Shown here: in pieces, positions 31,880 to 42,507 of the stretch
Numbering within the stretch: the stretch's first letter is position 1
Layout: each line of letters begins with the position of its first letter
Assembly (NCBI GenBank): GCA_023055425.1
Contig: JALGPY010000005.1
Location: 88,267,495-88,331,494, forward strand
Direction: 5' to 3'
DNA: 64,000 nucleotides
From: Linanthus parryae
Lineage: Eukaryota > Streptophyta > Magnoliopsida > Ericales > Polemoniaceae
Made by a program: the position numbers and the translations under genes
Notes under the pieces: generated by a model
What the model saw: only the letters and a program-made list of their open reading frames with translations
Databases searched by the model: none
Told to the model about the DNA's origin: nothing

Positions 31880-32821
31880 ATGTGGGGGCATAATTTCTAT
31901 GGGCAAGCTCCAGACTATTCACCGTACTACTCCTATGGAGATATGTACACCCATCATCCTTGCAATCAAGAATAAGTGGAGATGAAAGAAATATTGAAGC
32001 TTATGATAGCTAGCATGGACCGAATGGAGGAAGGGATTAATAGGATGGATGAAACTGTCCAGCTTCAGGGACAGTAATTGGCCAAACTTTTGAGTGCACT
32101 GGCATATGCAGATAATGAAGATGGGCCAAGCAACATCATTCCTGACTTAGTTGAGGAGTGAGAAGGGGAAGACGAAGAACCCCCAGAGGTCTATGTCTAT
32201 AATACTGTTCATCATGAAGTAATAGATCCTTGGGCTGCTTCAGACTCAAATTCGGACTCAGATTGGGATGAGGTTGTGACGCCTATACAATTTGTTTCGC
32301 GGATAATTCCGGAGCCATGGCATGAATGGGAGAGTGTGGACATCGCAAGCTTATGGCCCACTGAAAATATTTGCTTTAAGGAACAAAGCCATGAAGCTAA
32401 AAAATTATTTCATGGAGAGGTTCACATGGACATATATCAAGAAGTTCCTCTGCCTAATCCATATCTCTTGGAGATTATATAATTGGGAAAATCGCATGAG
32501 CAAGACCAAAGACCCCAGTTTTATGCAATCCATGATTTACCACCTGTGATTCCGAGACAAGAGCTGGGGAAGGAAGCAGGAAAGGAAGAACTTAGAGTTG
32601 CAGCCGTACCACTTGAGATACTAGATTCAAATGGCCAATCCTCGACGGATGTAGTTTTGAAGAATTGGAAGAAGAAAAAGAAGAGGAAAGGTAAAATAAG
32701 GCATGTGGCGGCTAACAACTTTTCTTTCTTCTTGCCATTGACTTATGCATGCTTGCTTGAGAAGAGACAAAAAGAGAAGCGATGGTGGAAGAAGAGGAAG
32801 TGGAGAGAAAAGCTGCCCTAA
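31880..32821 (+). pseudogene. Broken 313-codon frame of unknown function in the pol-less element
   Basis: From ATG 31880 one reading frame runs to the stop at 32819-32821 with only four in-frame stops (31973, 32075, 32159, 32480) and no frameshift. Parts in order: a Tyr/Pro-rich N-terminus (FYGQAPDYSPYYSYGDMY), a helical Met/Glu/Lys segment that could coil (EMKEILKLMIASMDRMEEG), an acidic middle (SDSDWDEV, EGEDEEPPE), a hydrophilic section (WHEWESVDIASLWPTENICF), and a very basic C-terminus (NWKKKKKRKGK, EKRWWKKRKWREK). The protein is not recognisably gag, protease or polymerase. A gag-like RNA-binding role would suit the basic tail, but that is inference. The shared frame shows it was once translated. 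Confidence 0.6.
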
Positions 32822-34637
32822 TCATGTTTGAGGTAACTGGGTCGGGTCGTCGACCTTAAATTACAAGGCGCTTGTTGGGAGGCAACCCAGCGTATTTTCT
32901 GCTTAATTTAGGGAGTGAGTTTTTAATACAGTTGTGTGTGTTTTGTTATTTATTTTGGAGAGATGAGAGAGAGAGAGGGACTGGCATGTGTTTCCAAGTG
33001 ACATATTTGAGCAGGATATGGGAGAGTCGACCCCGGTGTGCCATGGCGCACATGACCTTGATAAGGGCTCGTGCATGCGAGTTGGGGATTCTCAAGACAC
33101 ATATTCTAGAAGAGGAGGGCAATCGACACCGGTGTGCGAGTACACACTGACCGGATAGGGAGCACAGTGGCATCACATTGAGCTTGGGGATTGCTTTGCA
33201 CATTTTCGTCCCTTCCCTTGAGGAGGTTGTGAGTATTTCTTTCCTTTGTCTAGATTTGTGTTAATTTGTATGTCATAGCTCCATCTCATCTACTGGCCTT
33301 TCACATTTGATTGCTGAGTCCTCTTGCATGATCTCTAAATTCGTTGAGGACAACGAAGCATTCAGTGTGGGGGTGGTTTAACTGTCTACTAGCCAATTGT
33401 GTCTTGTATAGCTAGTTACATGTAGGATGTGTATAGGTTGTATTGTGTGTAGAGTCAGTGGTCTATGTCATGTGTTTACTTATATTGTCGTATTGTGTAG
33501 ATTAGTTTACATATTATTTGCACTTTTAAATAATTGAATCTACCCACCAAAAGTCGAATTGTGTTGTGTCAAATTTTTTTTTCGAGTCAAAGCCTTGCAT
33601 ATAGAGTTAGGACTTACGAAAAATAAAAAAAAAAATGAAAAAAAGAAAATTCAAAAAAATTGAAAAATTGAAAAACTTGAAGAAAGGAAAATGTTTGAAG
33701 CATAAACTTGGTTGATTTAGTGAGATGTGAAAACTTTAGGCATAGGGTGTGAATTTTGACCGAGAGTGACACGTTTAGTTCCCCCTAGTTAGTATAGAGA
33801 GAATCTCTTTACGGGAATGCCTATCTATTTTTAAACTAAACTGAATTTTATAAGCTAAAGTGTGTGTTGTTCTCCTAAAAGAGTTGACTTTGGTGTGATC
33901 TTAACAAGCCGAACTTCAAGTTGTCCGTCTTAGGTAGTCGCCAGCCCGCCTCGTAGTAGCACACAAAACACTGTGCGAGTATGTGTATTAGAGCACTCAC
34001 TGTTTTTTAGATCTTACCTTGTAGGACTACTAGATAACTCTAATTGATCCTTGGATTCATTGTTAGCCTATATGACCTAGGGAGACGATTCTTGGCCTTC
34101 ATCATATATCATTTAGAATTACCTTTCTAGAGCGTCACGAGGAAGCAGTAGTTGAGGGGTTAGATGAGGGAGTGCTTCATTTCACAGTTATGTGAGTCCT
34201 ATTGTTCGCATGTGCTTCATTAGATATCTTTGAGGGGATGCGAGAGTGAGTGAGTCGGCTTGCACACTACGGTGTGGCGGTGTTCCATGTCATTACGTCG
34301 TGGGCACAGTAGTGGAGAACCTAAGTGCGTGACATCTAATCCGCACAAAATTGGGGTTGGTTAAACTTAATTGGTGGAATGTGCTAGGTACTGGATTTCT
34401 ATCATTTCGGTGTAGGAAGTTCGGTTGGATTAGGCACGTGAAATATCTTGTTTGACTACTTGAGAGGGGGATGTGACTGCATTCTAGTGTGGGGGTGTCG
34501 ACATTTGACTACGGACATATGGTTTGTGCTTTTGACGACTCCACCTCCACACACGTGCTTTGATTGGCTTTCAGCTTTGTTTGGTGACACATTGCATTTT
34601 ATTGAGTTAGTAGGAGATGAATTTTATTGGTCATACT
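32822..34637 (+). other. Non-coding internal part of the pol-less element
   Basis: It contains GGGAGGCAACCCAG near 32877 and GTGTGGGGGTGG near 33367, both landmarks of Athila-group elements, and an A-rich tract around 33610-33690. No coding similarity is recognised. The right end is interrupted by the solo LTR at 34638. Confidence 0.55.
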
Positions 34638-36140
34638 TGTTGAGTCAAGATCCCTGAATGTGCTTTGATTGGTAATTGTTTTGAGTGATGAAAGACAAAA
34701 GGCTAAGACATTAGCAGCAAAGGCTTGTTAGTTATCTCAAGGCCTTGAGATTGACAGAACTTCAAAGTCTTGAGATTGCTTATTCTGCTATGTGTTCTAA
34801 CATCTTTGTGTTGCATATTTGGATATCTGATTATGCAAATCAGTTGTTTATGGTATATACATGTGGTTTGTACTATTTATACATCTAACACAATTTCAGA
34901 TGATCAGAACAGGAAGAATCAAAGTTATCTGGGTTTAATTTTGAAATGCTGTGAAGCAGGTTCAGAGCTCCAAGGCCTTGAGATATGCCTTGAGCTACTG
35001 ACAGTTTTTACAGAACTTGATTGATTCTTTCTTGCAGGTTATGACTCTTAGTATTGTGATTAGTTACTCATTTCTAAGTGTCTTAAACTTGTTTTTCATA
35101 TATTATTTGTTCTAGAGGATATGCAGATTAATGTTCTGAATTTATTAAACAGTTTTTATCTGAAACTGTATAACCAAACAGTCTCTGTACTGTTAGTTGT
35201 TTGGATTATGTTGTTGCAGTGTTTCTTTGCTGTTGTTGGTTTGTTAAACGTGCAGAAGAAATCTCAACAAACTCCAACGGATATCTACCTGGAGCTGTTT
35301 GAATTTAAGCTGAAAACAGAAGGAGGATTTGTAGGAACTGAGATCCTAAAATCTCTCAATCAGTTGCAGCTGTGGATAAAAGAGACTGGTTTGATTTTGA
35401 AGGATAGAGAGGCTTGCAGAATACTCTGAGAGGTGTGACAGTTTCGTGGGAGATCGTTCATTCAAACACACAATCATTCAAGCTTCATTCCAGACTTCTG
35501 AAGATCAAATCAATCCAGTCATTCCTGAAGAACACTCCCAGGCTTCAACAGCTTATCTTTAGACTGTGTTCTTCATTTGTACTTCATCTGTGTATCTCTA
35601 TATTATCTTAAACCTCACTTAACCTAGTGGTTGGTTGTTCAAGTGAACAACAAGAGGTTCTTGTTAGCTCAACAGTTAGTAGCTGGAACTAGATAGGTTT
35701 GGAACCACAAGCTGTATAGGTGTAAGGGAAATCACTTAGGCTTGAAGATCTAGGGCTGTTTCTATGTGAGTAATAAGAAGTGTTTGCCCAATCCTGGTGG
35801 GATTAGATCCCTCAGGCAGAGATTAGGTCCATTGGGACTGAACTCTGTAAATTGCTTTGTGTTCTTTACTTTTCTGTTTGATTATTATCTGCTGCACACA
35901 ACTCAAATCAAACTAGGGTTTACAAGCTGTTTAGAATTGTTCACAGCTCAAGGCCTTGAAGCTTACATTTTTGCCTTAGTGAGTTTCAGACAGTTTACAA
36001 AATCTCAAGGCCTTGAGATTTCAAGTTTTACACAAAACTATCCTGTTAAACTTTAAGTTTTGAAAAAAGTTTCCATACTCTATTCAACCCCCCTTCTAGA
36101 GTATTTAGGTCATGTATTCAGTCTACATTACACACTTTCA
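34638..36140 (+). mobile_element. Solo LTR of a copia element, 1503 bp
   Basis: It starts TGTTGAGTCAAG, ends ACACACTTTCA, and is flanked by a perfect 5-bp ATACT duplication (34633-34637 and 36141-36145). Near its 3' end it has TATTCAACCCCCCTTCTAGAGTATTTAGG, shared with the solo LTR at 55073-56595 (note that only short landmarks match). It carries several CTCAAGGCCTTGAG palindromes. Solo LTRs arise by recombination between the two LTRs of a full element. Open frames in it are AT-rich and not protein-like. Confidence 0.9.
34736..36017. repeat. Dispersed CTCAAGGCCTTGAG palindromes in the solo LTR
   Basis: Perfect 14-bp palindromes at 34736-34749 and 36004-36017, and near copies around 34968-34982 and 35947-35960, plus partial ones (CAAAGTCTTGAG near 34760). 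Related AAGGCCTT/AAAGCTTT motifs occur in the solo LTR at 55073-56595 and downstream of the SIRE-like pol at about 42590-42710. Confidence 0.85.
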
Positions 36141-36145
36141 ATACT

Positions 36146-36979
36146 CATTCATCGGTTCGTCTACTTCCTTCCCCTGACATGATTACTATTGCTTGATTCT
36201 TGAAGGAGGACCCCTCATATTTATTGGATTGTATTGATGTGTATTGAGAGAAAAAAAAGAAGAAACAAAAAAAAAAAAAAAAGAAAAAAAAGAGAGAAAA
36301 AAAGGAGAGGAATAAAGAAAATACAGTTGTGCTTATTGAAAATCGAGTGGTGAAAGTTCTTGTTCCTGTTGAAGGTTGATTGAGATCGCGTACGCTTCGC
36401 TTTGATGGCCACGGGATTGACATGGTACCGGGGTTTGAGGGGATTGAGGGCCGGAGTCGGTTAGATTCAGGTTGTGGATTCCTATCATCAGGGTGAGGGT
36501 GTGTGAGATATGGGGTTTGGTGAGCTTATGTGACGCTTTAGAATTTTTGCTTCATACAAGTTATATCCTTTTTGTCCTTAAGCTTCATCATATTTGACCA
36601 TTAGCGGAATATGAGCTCGGACTATGAATGTGGCTTAGCCTTGGTAAGCCTCTTATTTTTATCAGCACACATGAAGAGGTAGGTTGTTCTTTATAGTAAA
36701 GTTAAACTTTCTATCCTAACTATGGGAAATTACTTGTTGTCGAGTTTAGTTGCGATTCACACCTCTTGCCTAACTTTTTCAGCATCCATGAGCACTGGTC
36801 TATTGTGGATTGTTTTTTATGTTCTTCGATCGAGTCTAGAATTGCATTTGCATCATATTACTGCATTGTTTGTGTCTTGAGTCATGTTAGAGTCGTTTGA
36901 GTTTGTTTGGCTATTAGACAGTTAGATGCAGTAAATCAGACTTTGCTCGGGACGCGCAAATGGCAAGTGTGGTGGTATT
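36146..36979 (+). other. 3' internal part and polypurine region of the pol-less element
   Basis: Continues the host element after the solo LTR. It has an A-rich tract at about 36250-36310 and the segment GCAAGTGTGGTGGTATT just before TGATAAG at 36980, a slightly mutated form of the GTGTGGGGG polypurine tract of this group. No coding similarity is seen. Confidence 0.55.
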
Positions 36980-37014
36980 TGATAAGTTAGATGCATTGTT
37001 TGTGTCTTGAGTCA
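36980..37014 (+). repeat. Stub of 3' LTR plus templated filler DNA
   Basis: TGATAAG (36980-36986) is all that remains of the 3' LTR. The bases after it copy two nearby sequences: GTTAGATGCA (36986-36995) repeats 36921-36930, and a 22-bp block (36993-37014) repeats 36863-36884 exactly. Then sequence of another element begins at 37015. Confidence 0.75.
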
Positions 37015-37398
37015 CGTAGAATTTGGCTGAACATTTGATTTTTCCTATCTGGACGCCCAGACGAATCCATCCTATCGTCATCCTGGAATCGCTTCCAAAT
37101 CCCATCAACGGGGATGGACGTCTGACAATCTTCTGCTCCGGGATTCCTGCCAACTTTAAAGTGTTGAGCGAGACCACATTGACTGCCGCTCCTCCGTCAA
37201 AGAATGCCCTCTTGAATTCGACACCATTGATAACTGCCGTTACATACAAAGGCTTCTGGTGGCTCGAGTCTGTCTTCTTGTCACTTGCGGCGAAGGTCAT
37301 AACCTTTTCCGTAGAGCGATCCACCTAAAAATTTTTCCATTGGAAACCACGATGTCTTCTTCGAAGTCTTCCGCTACCCTTAGAATAACCTTCCTCAT
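37015..37398 (-). pseudogene. Aspartic protease fragment of the Tat/Ogre-like element
   Basis: The frame gives KPLYVTAVINGVEFKRAFFDGGAAVNVVSLNTLKLAG, with FDGGAAVNVV in place of the classical D-T/S-G active site (the DGGA variant is usual for this group), then MGFGSDSRMTIGWIRLGVQIGKIKCSAKFYV, where it is cut by the junction at about 37015. It directly follows gag. The protease would process the polyprotein; here it is incomplete. Confidence 0.75.
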
Positions 37399-39168
37399 TT
37401 ATTTCCGGCACTTCTCCGAACAATTCATTTCATCGAAGAACTTGCTGAACCCATGCAACCTCTTCATTCGATCAGCACGTTCGTTCTCCGTGTCTATACT
37501 GTAGTCCTTATCATTGTAAACTTCGGAAATGATAGGCAAGCCGTCTTCCGCAATCTCTTCGAGATCCATGATCGCGATCATGGCTACTTCTTTGCCTTTT
37601 GGCTCTTGCTCCGCATGAGCCGGTAGTGGATTGCTTCGCACATCCTGCCTCTGATCGCTGACAATCAACTCACCGTCTTTCATTTTCTGGCTTACCATGT
37701 TCTTGAACTTCTTGCAATTAGCTGTGGGGTGCATAATTTTCCAGTGGCATTCGCACCACTTCGGGTCCCTCATCATCTCCTTGGAGGGTATCCTTTCGAG
37801 TGGAGGCAAGATTCCATCTTTACGCCACTGCTTACACAAGTCAGCCGCTTCCTCTACCGAGCACGGTAGAGGTGGCGCTTCTAAGTTTGTAACCCTGGGC
37901 TGCTTTTGCGGCGAAACTGTATTAAACTCAGCTTCACGCCCCCTCTTGTAACTAAACCTTCCAATCTTGTAAGTGGTTCCGCCTGAGGGCCGCTCAGGGG
38001 CGTGCTTCTTCTTCTGCCTCTCCACTATAGGCTCTATGTTTTTCGTGCATTCCATCAATTTTGAAAAGGTGGGAGTTTGTAGGTTGATCAGCATACCTTT
38101 GTACTCATCTCGCATGCCTTGTAGACATATCTCCACGAGCCTGCCTTCAAGCACCTCGTCTCTGCATTCCAAGGATTTGGCCCTGAATTTCTTGATGAAA
38201 GTGACTCCATCTTCCTCGCGCTTCTGATACATACGGGAGAGATGAATCATTGTAACTTTCTCTTCCACCTGGAAGAATTTTGTGTAGAACTTCTGGACCA
38301 TATCGTCCCAAGTTTTAACAGATCCAGCCTCCAACGTTCTGTACAATTTGTAGGCCACATTTCCCAAATATTTCGGGAATTCGCGCATCAGCAGCTTGGG
38401 ATCAGCCCCATATGGTCCCATCACATCGATGAAACGCATGACATGCTCGTGGGCATTCCCGTTGACGTCTTCGAACTTGTCCCACTAAGGAGCCTTATAC
38501 CCGGCGGGGTTAGGCATGAGGTAGATCTCACGTGGGATAGGCGGATCGTTATCAACCTTCGGGATAATTGTGTCCACAAACGGTTGATTGGCCAAGAATG
38601 TCTCTATGTGCCGCCGCAGCGACGTCATACATTCTGGTGCGCTTTCCCCCGCAGCAGGAGGAAGGGTTGTAGCCGGCGGGGACACATATGCTGCAGTCGG
38701 GCTAGGGGTGTAGGTCACATTGCCCAGCAGTGCCGGCGGAGGAGGCAAGGGGTATTGCGAAGAGAGGTTGGGTGCCACAGTTGGCGGTTGAGGAATATGT
38801 GTGGTAAGGGGCGGTATTTGATCCGTTTTCCCCTGAACAAAGGGTAACTGCACCATTGCTGGTGGAGTTTGCGAGTTAGGGTTAGGTGGTGTCGGTATCA
38901 CTCCAGACCCCTGAGTGGTAGAGGTTCCCCGTCCCTGAGAGACAGCAGTGCCCGATGTAGGATATGGAGCAAGGGTTCCCAGGATGGCCATTATCAGTTC
39001 CATCTGTGCGGATTGAGCCTGAAGGGCCTTTCCCTAATTCTGAATGGTGGCGTTTAGAGCCTCCAACGTCGGAGTCTCACTGGTGGCTGCAGAAGTGTGA
39101 CGGGTATCCTCTCCCGAGGTGGTCTCCGTGGAGGGCGATATGTTACTGACGTCATCTTCATGAGACAT
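37399..39168 (-). pseudogene. Gag-like protein of the Tat/Ogre-like element
   Basis: The start is the minus-strand ATG at 39168 (MSHEDDVSNISPSTETTSG). It runs in one frame with stops near 39035 and 38487 to the final stop at 37399, about 590 codons. The N-terminal third is Pro/Ser/Thr-rich. The middle is the retrotransposon gag fold: FIDVMGPYGADPKLLMREFP, AYKLYRTLEAGSVKTWDDMV, FYTKFFQVEEKVTMIHLSRM, REEDGVTFIKKFRAKSLEC, then LVEICLQGMRDEYKG. A Cys/His segment CECHWKIMHPTANCKKFKN follows near 37720. Only two stops in nearly 1.8 kb suggests fairly recent decay. Confidence 0.82.
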
Positions 39169-39395
39169 GGTTTCTTGCAATGGTAAGTTTCACTTCGGGT
39201 TCACCAAATGTGTACGAGAGAATCCCGCAGGGAGAATTCAATATACACCAAGAGTAGGGGATTGAAAGAACACAGGAAGAGTAGGGTTGTGTGTAGGGAG
39301 AGAGTAAGACAATAGCACTGTATGAGAGAGAGACAGGATTTTAGCAGAGCTTCCGCGTATCTCAGGTGATTCACCCTTGTATGGAAGGGTTAACG

Positions 39396-40824
39396 TGTAG
39401 GAATAGATGCCCTAGAGGCAATCTAGTTTAGTATGAATTTGTAATTGGCTAGAAATTCATTTATTATTTATTGGATATTTAATATAATGAAGTCCTTAGA
39501 TTTACAATTGTGTTGTTTATCTTAAATATCCCTAGTCAAGTATAATGATTAAATGGGACAATCATCTGTAGACTAGTATGGGGTTGGATTGATATGGAGA
39601 TATCATGATCCAACACATAGGTGTGCATTACGGAATGTTGCACTGGATTGACCCATCACCGAGAAGGCTACATACACGTTATGTTGAGTCACAAGTGCTT
39701 CTCGGGTACAATGGTATTGTCATCCTTAGACTTGAAGTCACTAGATATTCTAGTTGTGAATCATTGTAATCTTGGTAGCGTTAAACGCTACACCGTAAAT
39801 GGGTAGTTATAAAGGCGTGTACTGGATACAATGAGAAGCAAGCTTAGAGATCGTAGTGAACGTAGAGAGGATTTGCCCCTCCCACATAACGGGAGCAAAT
39901 ATCCAAGGCCACTCGAGGATAGTGCTTATAGAATGTCTGGCCAGACTCAAATAAATCAATATATGGGATATTGATGTTATTTGCACGAATAAGGCTATTC
40001 CATGGATCGAGAAACTAGGGATTGGATATACGAGTGTGACTTGTATGTCTCGTGTCCAATCCGGATATGGAGGCAAAGGGATGAGACAATTACTTGTACA
40101 AGGTTGTCTAGATGACTATTCTATTAGTTGGCTAGAATGGATGTTTTGCTAGAAGCCGCTCCATATTAGCAAATAGTTGCTACCAACTAGATAGAACCTA
40201 TGGGGTCACACGCTATATAGAGTTGTACTAGATGGTGGAATTAATTAATTGGATTAATTAATTAGAAGGATCACTTTGCAAACCCTTGCAAACTTAGTAG
40301 GGACTAATTTGCAAGGAAGGGACTAAATTGAACTCTAGTAGGACTAGAATAAGTCCTTTAGGTAGTTAACAAGGAGTTGTTGGACTATATAAAGGACCCT
40401 CCTCCTTCCTTCCCTACACAACTTATGCTCTAGAGAGATCATAACAAGAGTAGGAGAGAACAAAGGAGAGAGAGAGCAAGCCACAAGAGGGACGCCGCCC
40501 CCTTGCCGCCGCCCCTTGTCCCCGACGCCACAAAGGGGCCGAACCCCTTTTTGTGCCTCGTTTTGCGTGATTCCTTCACCCTCCTTTCAATCCGGGCTAG
40601 CACCAAGGAGATTGGAGATCTAGGAACAACTCTAGGCGTGGATCAACTATAGAGAACGTGACACTATTCGCGTTTGAAGTCATCAAGGAGAACCCAAAGG
40701 TGTGTTTATGATTTCTTACCTTCACTATCGTTATGCATCTAGACTTGTGATCCTTGGAGGGTTTTGCATGGTTGTTTGTTTGATTATGCTTCCGTTTGCG
40801 CGATCCATGAATCAAAACCCTACA
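39396..40824 (+). mobile_element. Angela-type copia solo LTR, 1429 bp
   Basis: It starts TGTAGGAATAGATGCCCTAG and ends AAACCCTACA, flanked by a perfect 5-bp TAACG duplication (39391-39395 and 40825-40829). The GTGCCCTAGAGGCAA-like start is a hallmark of Angela-lineage LTRs. It aligns with the LTRs of the element at 45990-53206 in several blocks (ACATAACGGGAGCAAATATCC, AGAATGTCTGGCCAGA, GTTGTTGGACTATATA). The last of these holds a TATA box near 40385. The LTR is inserted in the gypsy LTR. Confidence 0.92.
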
Positions 40825-40911
40825 TAACGATCCTATATATAACGGAGAATGTGACCGTTGTAGTGGGTTAATGCGCCCATTAATGGCGACTTAATTAGCT
40901 TAACCACAACG

Positions 40912-40963
40912 GCACGTTCGTCCGCGTATATAGGGACAGTTACAGCACGTTCGTCCGCGTATA
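40912..40963. repeat. 19-bp direct repeat in the gypsy LTR
   Basis: GCACGTTCGTCCGCGTATA at 40912-40930 and again at 40945-40963, spaced by 14 bases. It lies in the promoter half of the LTR and could be a duplicated factor-binding site. Confidence 0.85.
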
Positions 40964-41254
40964 CCGGAACCGTTATGAGGTTGACCGATTTTATGGAGCT
41001 CGTGCCATAAATCTCTCAAAGCAGTTACTAAGATCGCGCGCGGGCTTGGTTGTCGCTCGCGCGCGTCAGGACTTACTCTAGCCTCCAAACCACTAAGTCC
41101 CTACAAGTCCCGTGTGGTGGTATGCGAGGGCCCTGTCTCGCAGCCCCCACGTGGATCAGCGCGGGTGGTGATCCAGTGTGTGTGGAGCACAGCTAGGTGT
41201 GCTGGATGATCGCCACTTGGCTTGGATCTGCCTGTATAGAAAGCACTATCTACA

Positions 41255-42507
41255 ACTATGAAGAAACATTTTCTCCTGTTGCCAGGTTAGAAGCAATTAG
41301 AATTCTACTTGCATTTGCATCTCACAAGAACATGAAACTCTTTCAAATGGATGTGAAGTGTGCTTTCTAAAATGGCTATTTGCTAGAAGAAGTTTATGTT
41401 GCTCAACCTCCAGGTTTTTTGAAAATGAAAAATTTCCAGATCATGTTTACAAACTTGACAAGGCTCTTTATGGTTTGAAACAAGCTCCAAGAGCTTGGTA
41501 TGAAAGATTGTCAAAGTATCTACTTGAAAATGATTTCAAAAGAGGATTAGTAAATAAGACCCTTTTCATAAAGATTCATGAGAAAGACATTCTTGTATTT
41601 CAAATTTATGTTGATAATATTTTGTTTGGAGCTACTAATGATCTTCTGTACAAAGAATTCTCAAGTCTTATGAGCAGGGAATTTGAAATGAGCTTGATGG
41701 TAGAATTGAACTTCTTTCTTGGACTTCAAATTAATCAGATGAATGAAGGCATATTACTACATCAAAGCAAGTATAAAAGAGACTTGCTAAGCAAGTATAA
41801 TATGTCTCAGTCCAAAGAGAATAAGACCCCCATGAGTTCTACATAGTCTCTAGACAAAGATGAATCTGGTAAGAGTGTGAATGTGAAGGATTGTAGAGGT
41901 ATGATTGGATCATTAATCTACCTCACAACTAGTAGAAAAAATCATGTTCAGTGTGCGCATGTGTTCTAGATTTCAAGCTGAACCTAAAGAATCACACTTG
42001 ACTGCAGTTAAGAGAATATTTAGATATCTCAATGGTACCAAAGACTTAGAGATTTGGTATCCTAAACAATTTAACTTCTATTTGTGTGGCTATTCAGATG
42101 CTGACTTTGCAGGATATAAAGTTGATAGAAAGAGTACATAATGATGCTGTCAATTTCTTGGATCATCTTTAACCAGCTGTCATTCAAAGAAACAAAACTC
42201 AGTAGCAATATCAACAGCAGAAGCTGAATACCTAGCAGCTGGAGCTTGCTGTTCACAAGTGTTATGGATAGCACAACAAATGAGAGACATTGGATTTCAC
42301 TTCAGAGATATACCTATCAAGTGTTATAACACATGTGCAATATCAATTACAAAGAATCCAGTTCAGCATTCAAGAACAAAGCATAATGATGTCAGACATC
42401 ACTTCATAAGAGATCATACTGAAAAAGGTGATATTTTTCTTGAATTTATTTCTACTAACTTGCAATTTGAAGATATCTTCACAAAATCATCGACAGAAGA
42501 AAGATAA
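41255..42507 (+). pseudogene. SIRE-like RT and RNase H
   Basis: The relic opens YEETFSPVARLEAIRILLAF, MKLFQMDVKCAF (stop) NGYLLEEVYVAQPPGF. After a frameshift near 41420 comes HVYKLDKALYGLKQAPRAWYERLS, then FQIYVDNILFGATN, where the YVDD active site has become YVDN. RNase H follows after a stop at 41845 and frameshifts: AVKRIFRYLNGTKDLEIWYP, YSDADFAGYK, ISTAEAEYLAAGACCSQVLW, and RHHFIRDHTEKGDIFLEFIST. Domain order and motifs are those of copia pol. It has at least four lesions plus the altered catalytic Asp. Confidence 0.85.

Larger units (their letters stand above)
29879..37014 (+). mobile_element. Pol-less LTR retrotransposon with Athila-type primer site (LARD-like)
   Basis: A 1.86-kb 5' LTR, a TGGCACCGTTGCCGGGGA primer site, a broken 313-codon frame, a long non-coding part with GGGAGGCAACCCAG near 32877 and GTGTGGGGGTGG near 33367, a polypurine-like segment near 36961-36979, and a few bases of the 3' LTR. 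No protease, RT, RNase H or integrase similarity is visible, even allowing for the inserted solo LTR at 34638-36140. The GGGAGGCAACCCAG and GTGTGGGGG landmarks and the primer site are typical of Athila-group gypsy elements, which presumably supply its enzymes in trans. Confidence 0.7.
37015..41254 (-). mobile_element. Truncated Tat/Ogre-like gypsy element, minus strand
   Basis: On the minus strand it has a 5' LTR (39211-41254, interrupted by a solo LTR), a leader, gag (39168-37399) and protease (37324-37015), and then stops within the protease at a repair-type junction. RT, RNase H, integrase and the 3' LTR are missing. The DGGAAVNVV protease motif and the long gag fit the Tat/Ogre side of gypsy rather than the chromoviruses. 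The outer LTR edge at 41254 meets SIRE-like pol at ACTATGAAG. Confidence 0.75.
39211..41254 (-). repeat. 5' LTR of the Tat/Ogre-like element, split by a solo LTR
   Basis: In plus-strand reading it starts TGTACGAGAGAATCC and ends CACTATCTACA, TG...CA, with 39391-40829 occupied by the Angela-type solo LTR and its duplication. It holds a 19-bp direct repeat GCACGTTCGTCCGCGTATA (40912-40930 and 40945-40963) and a CG-rich inverted segment near 41035-41068. The limits are inferred from TG/CA and from neighbouring elements, since no second LTR is present to align. Confidence 0.6.

Noticed and set aside
34770..36056. Several 65-102-aa frames on the plus strand
   Set aside because: They lie within a solo LTR with defined borders and have AT-driven Leu/Phe/Ile-rich composition.
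36145..36423. Phe-rich membrane-like minus-strand frames
   Set aside because: They come from an A-rich tract in the non-coding part of the pol-less element.
40900..41088. 62-aa Arg-rich minus-strand frame
   Set aside because: Falls across LTR direct repeats and CG-rich palindromes; no protein pattern.
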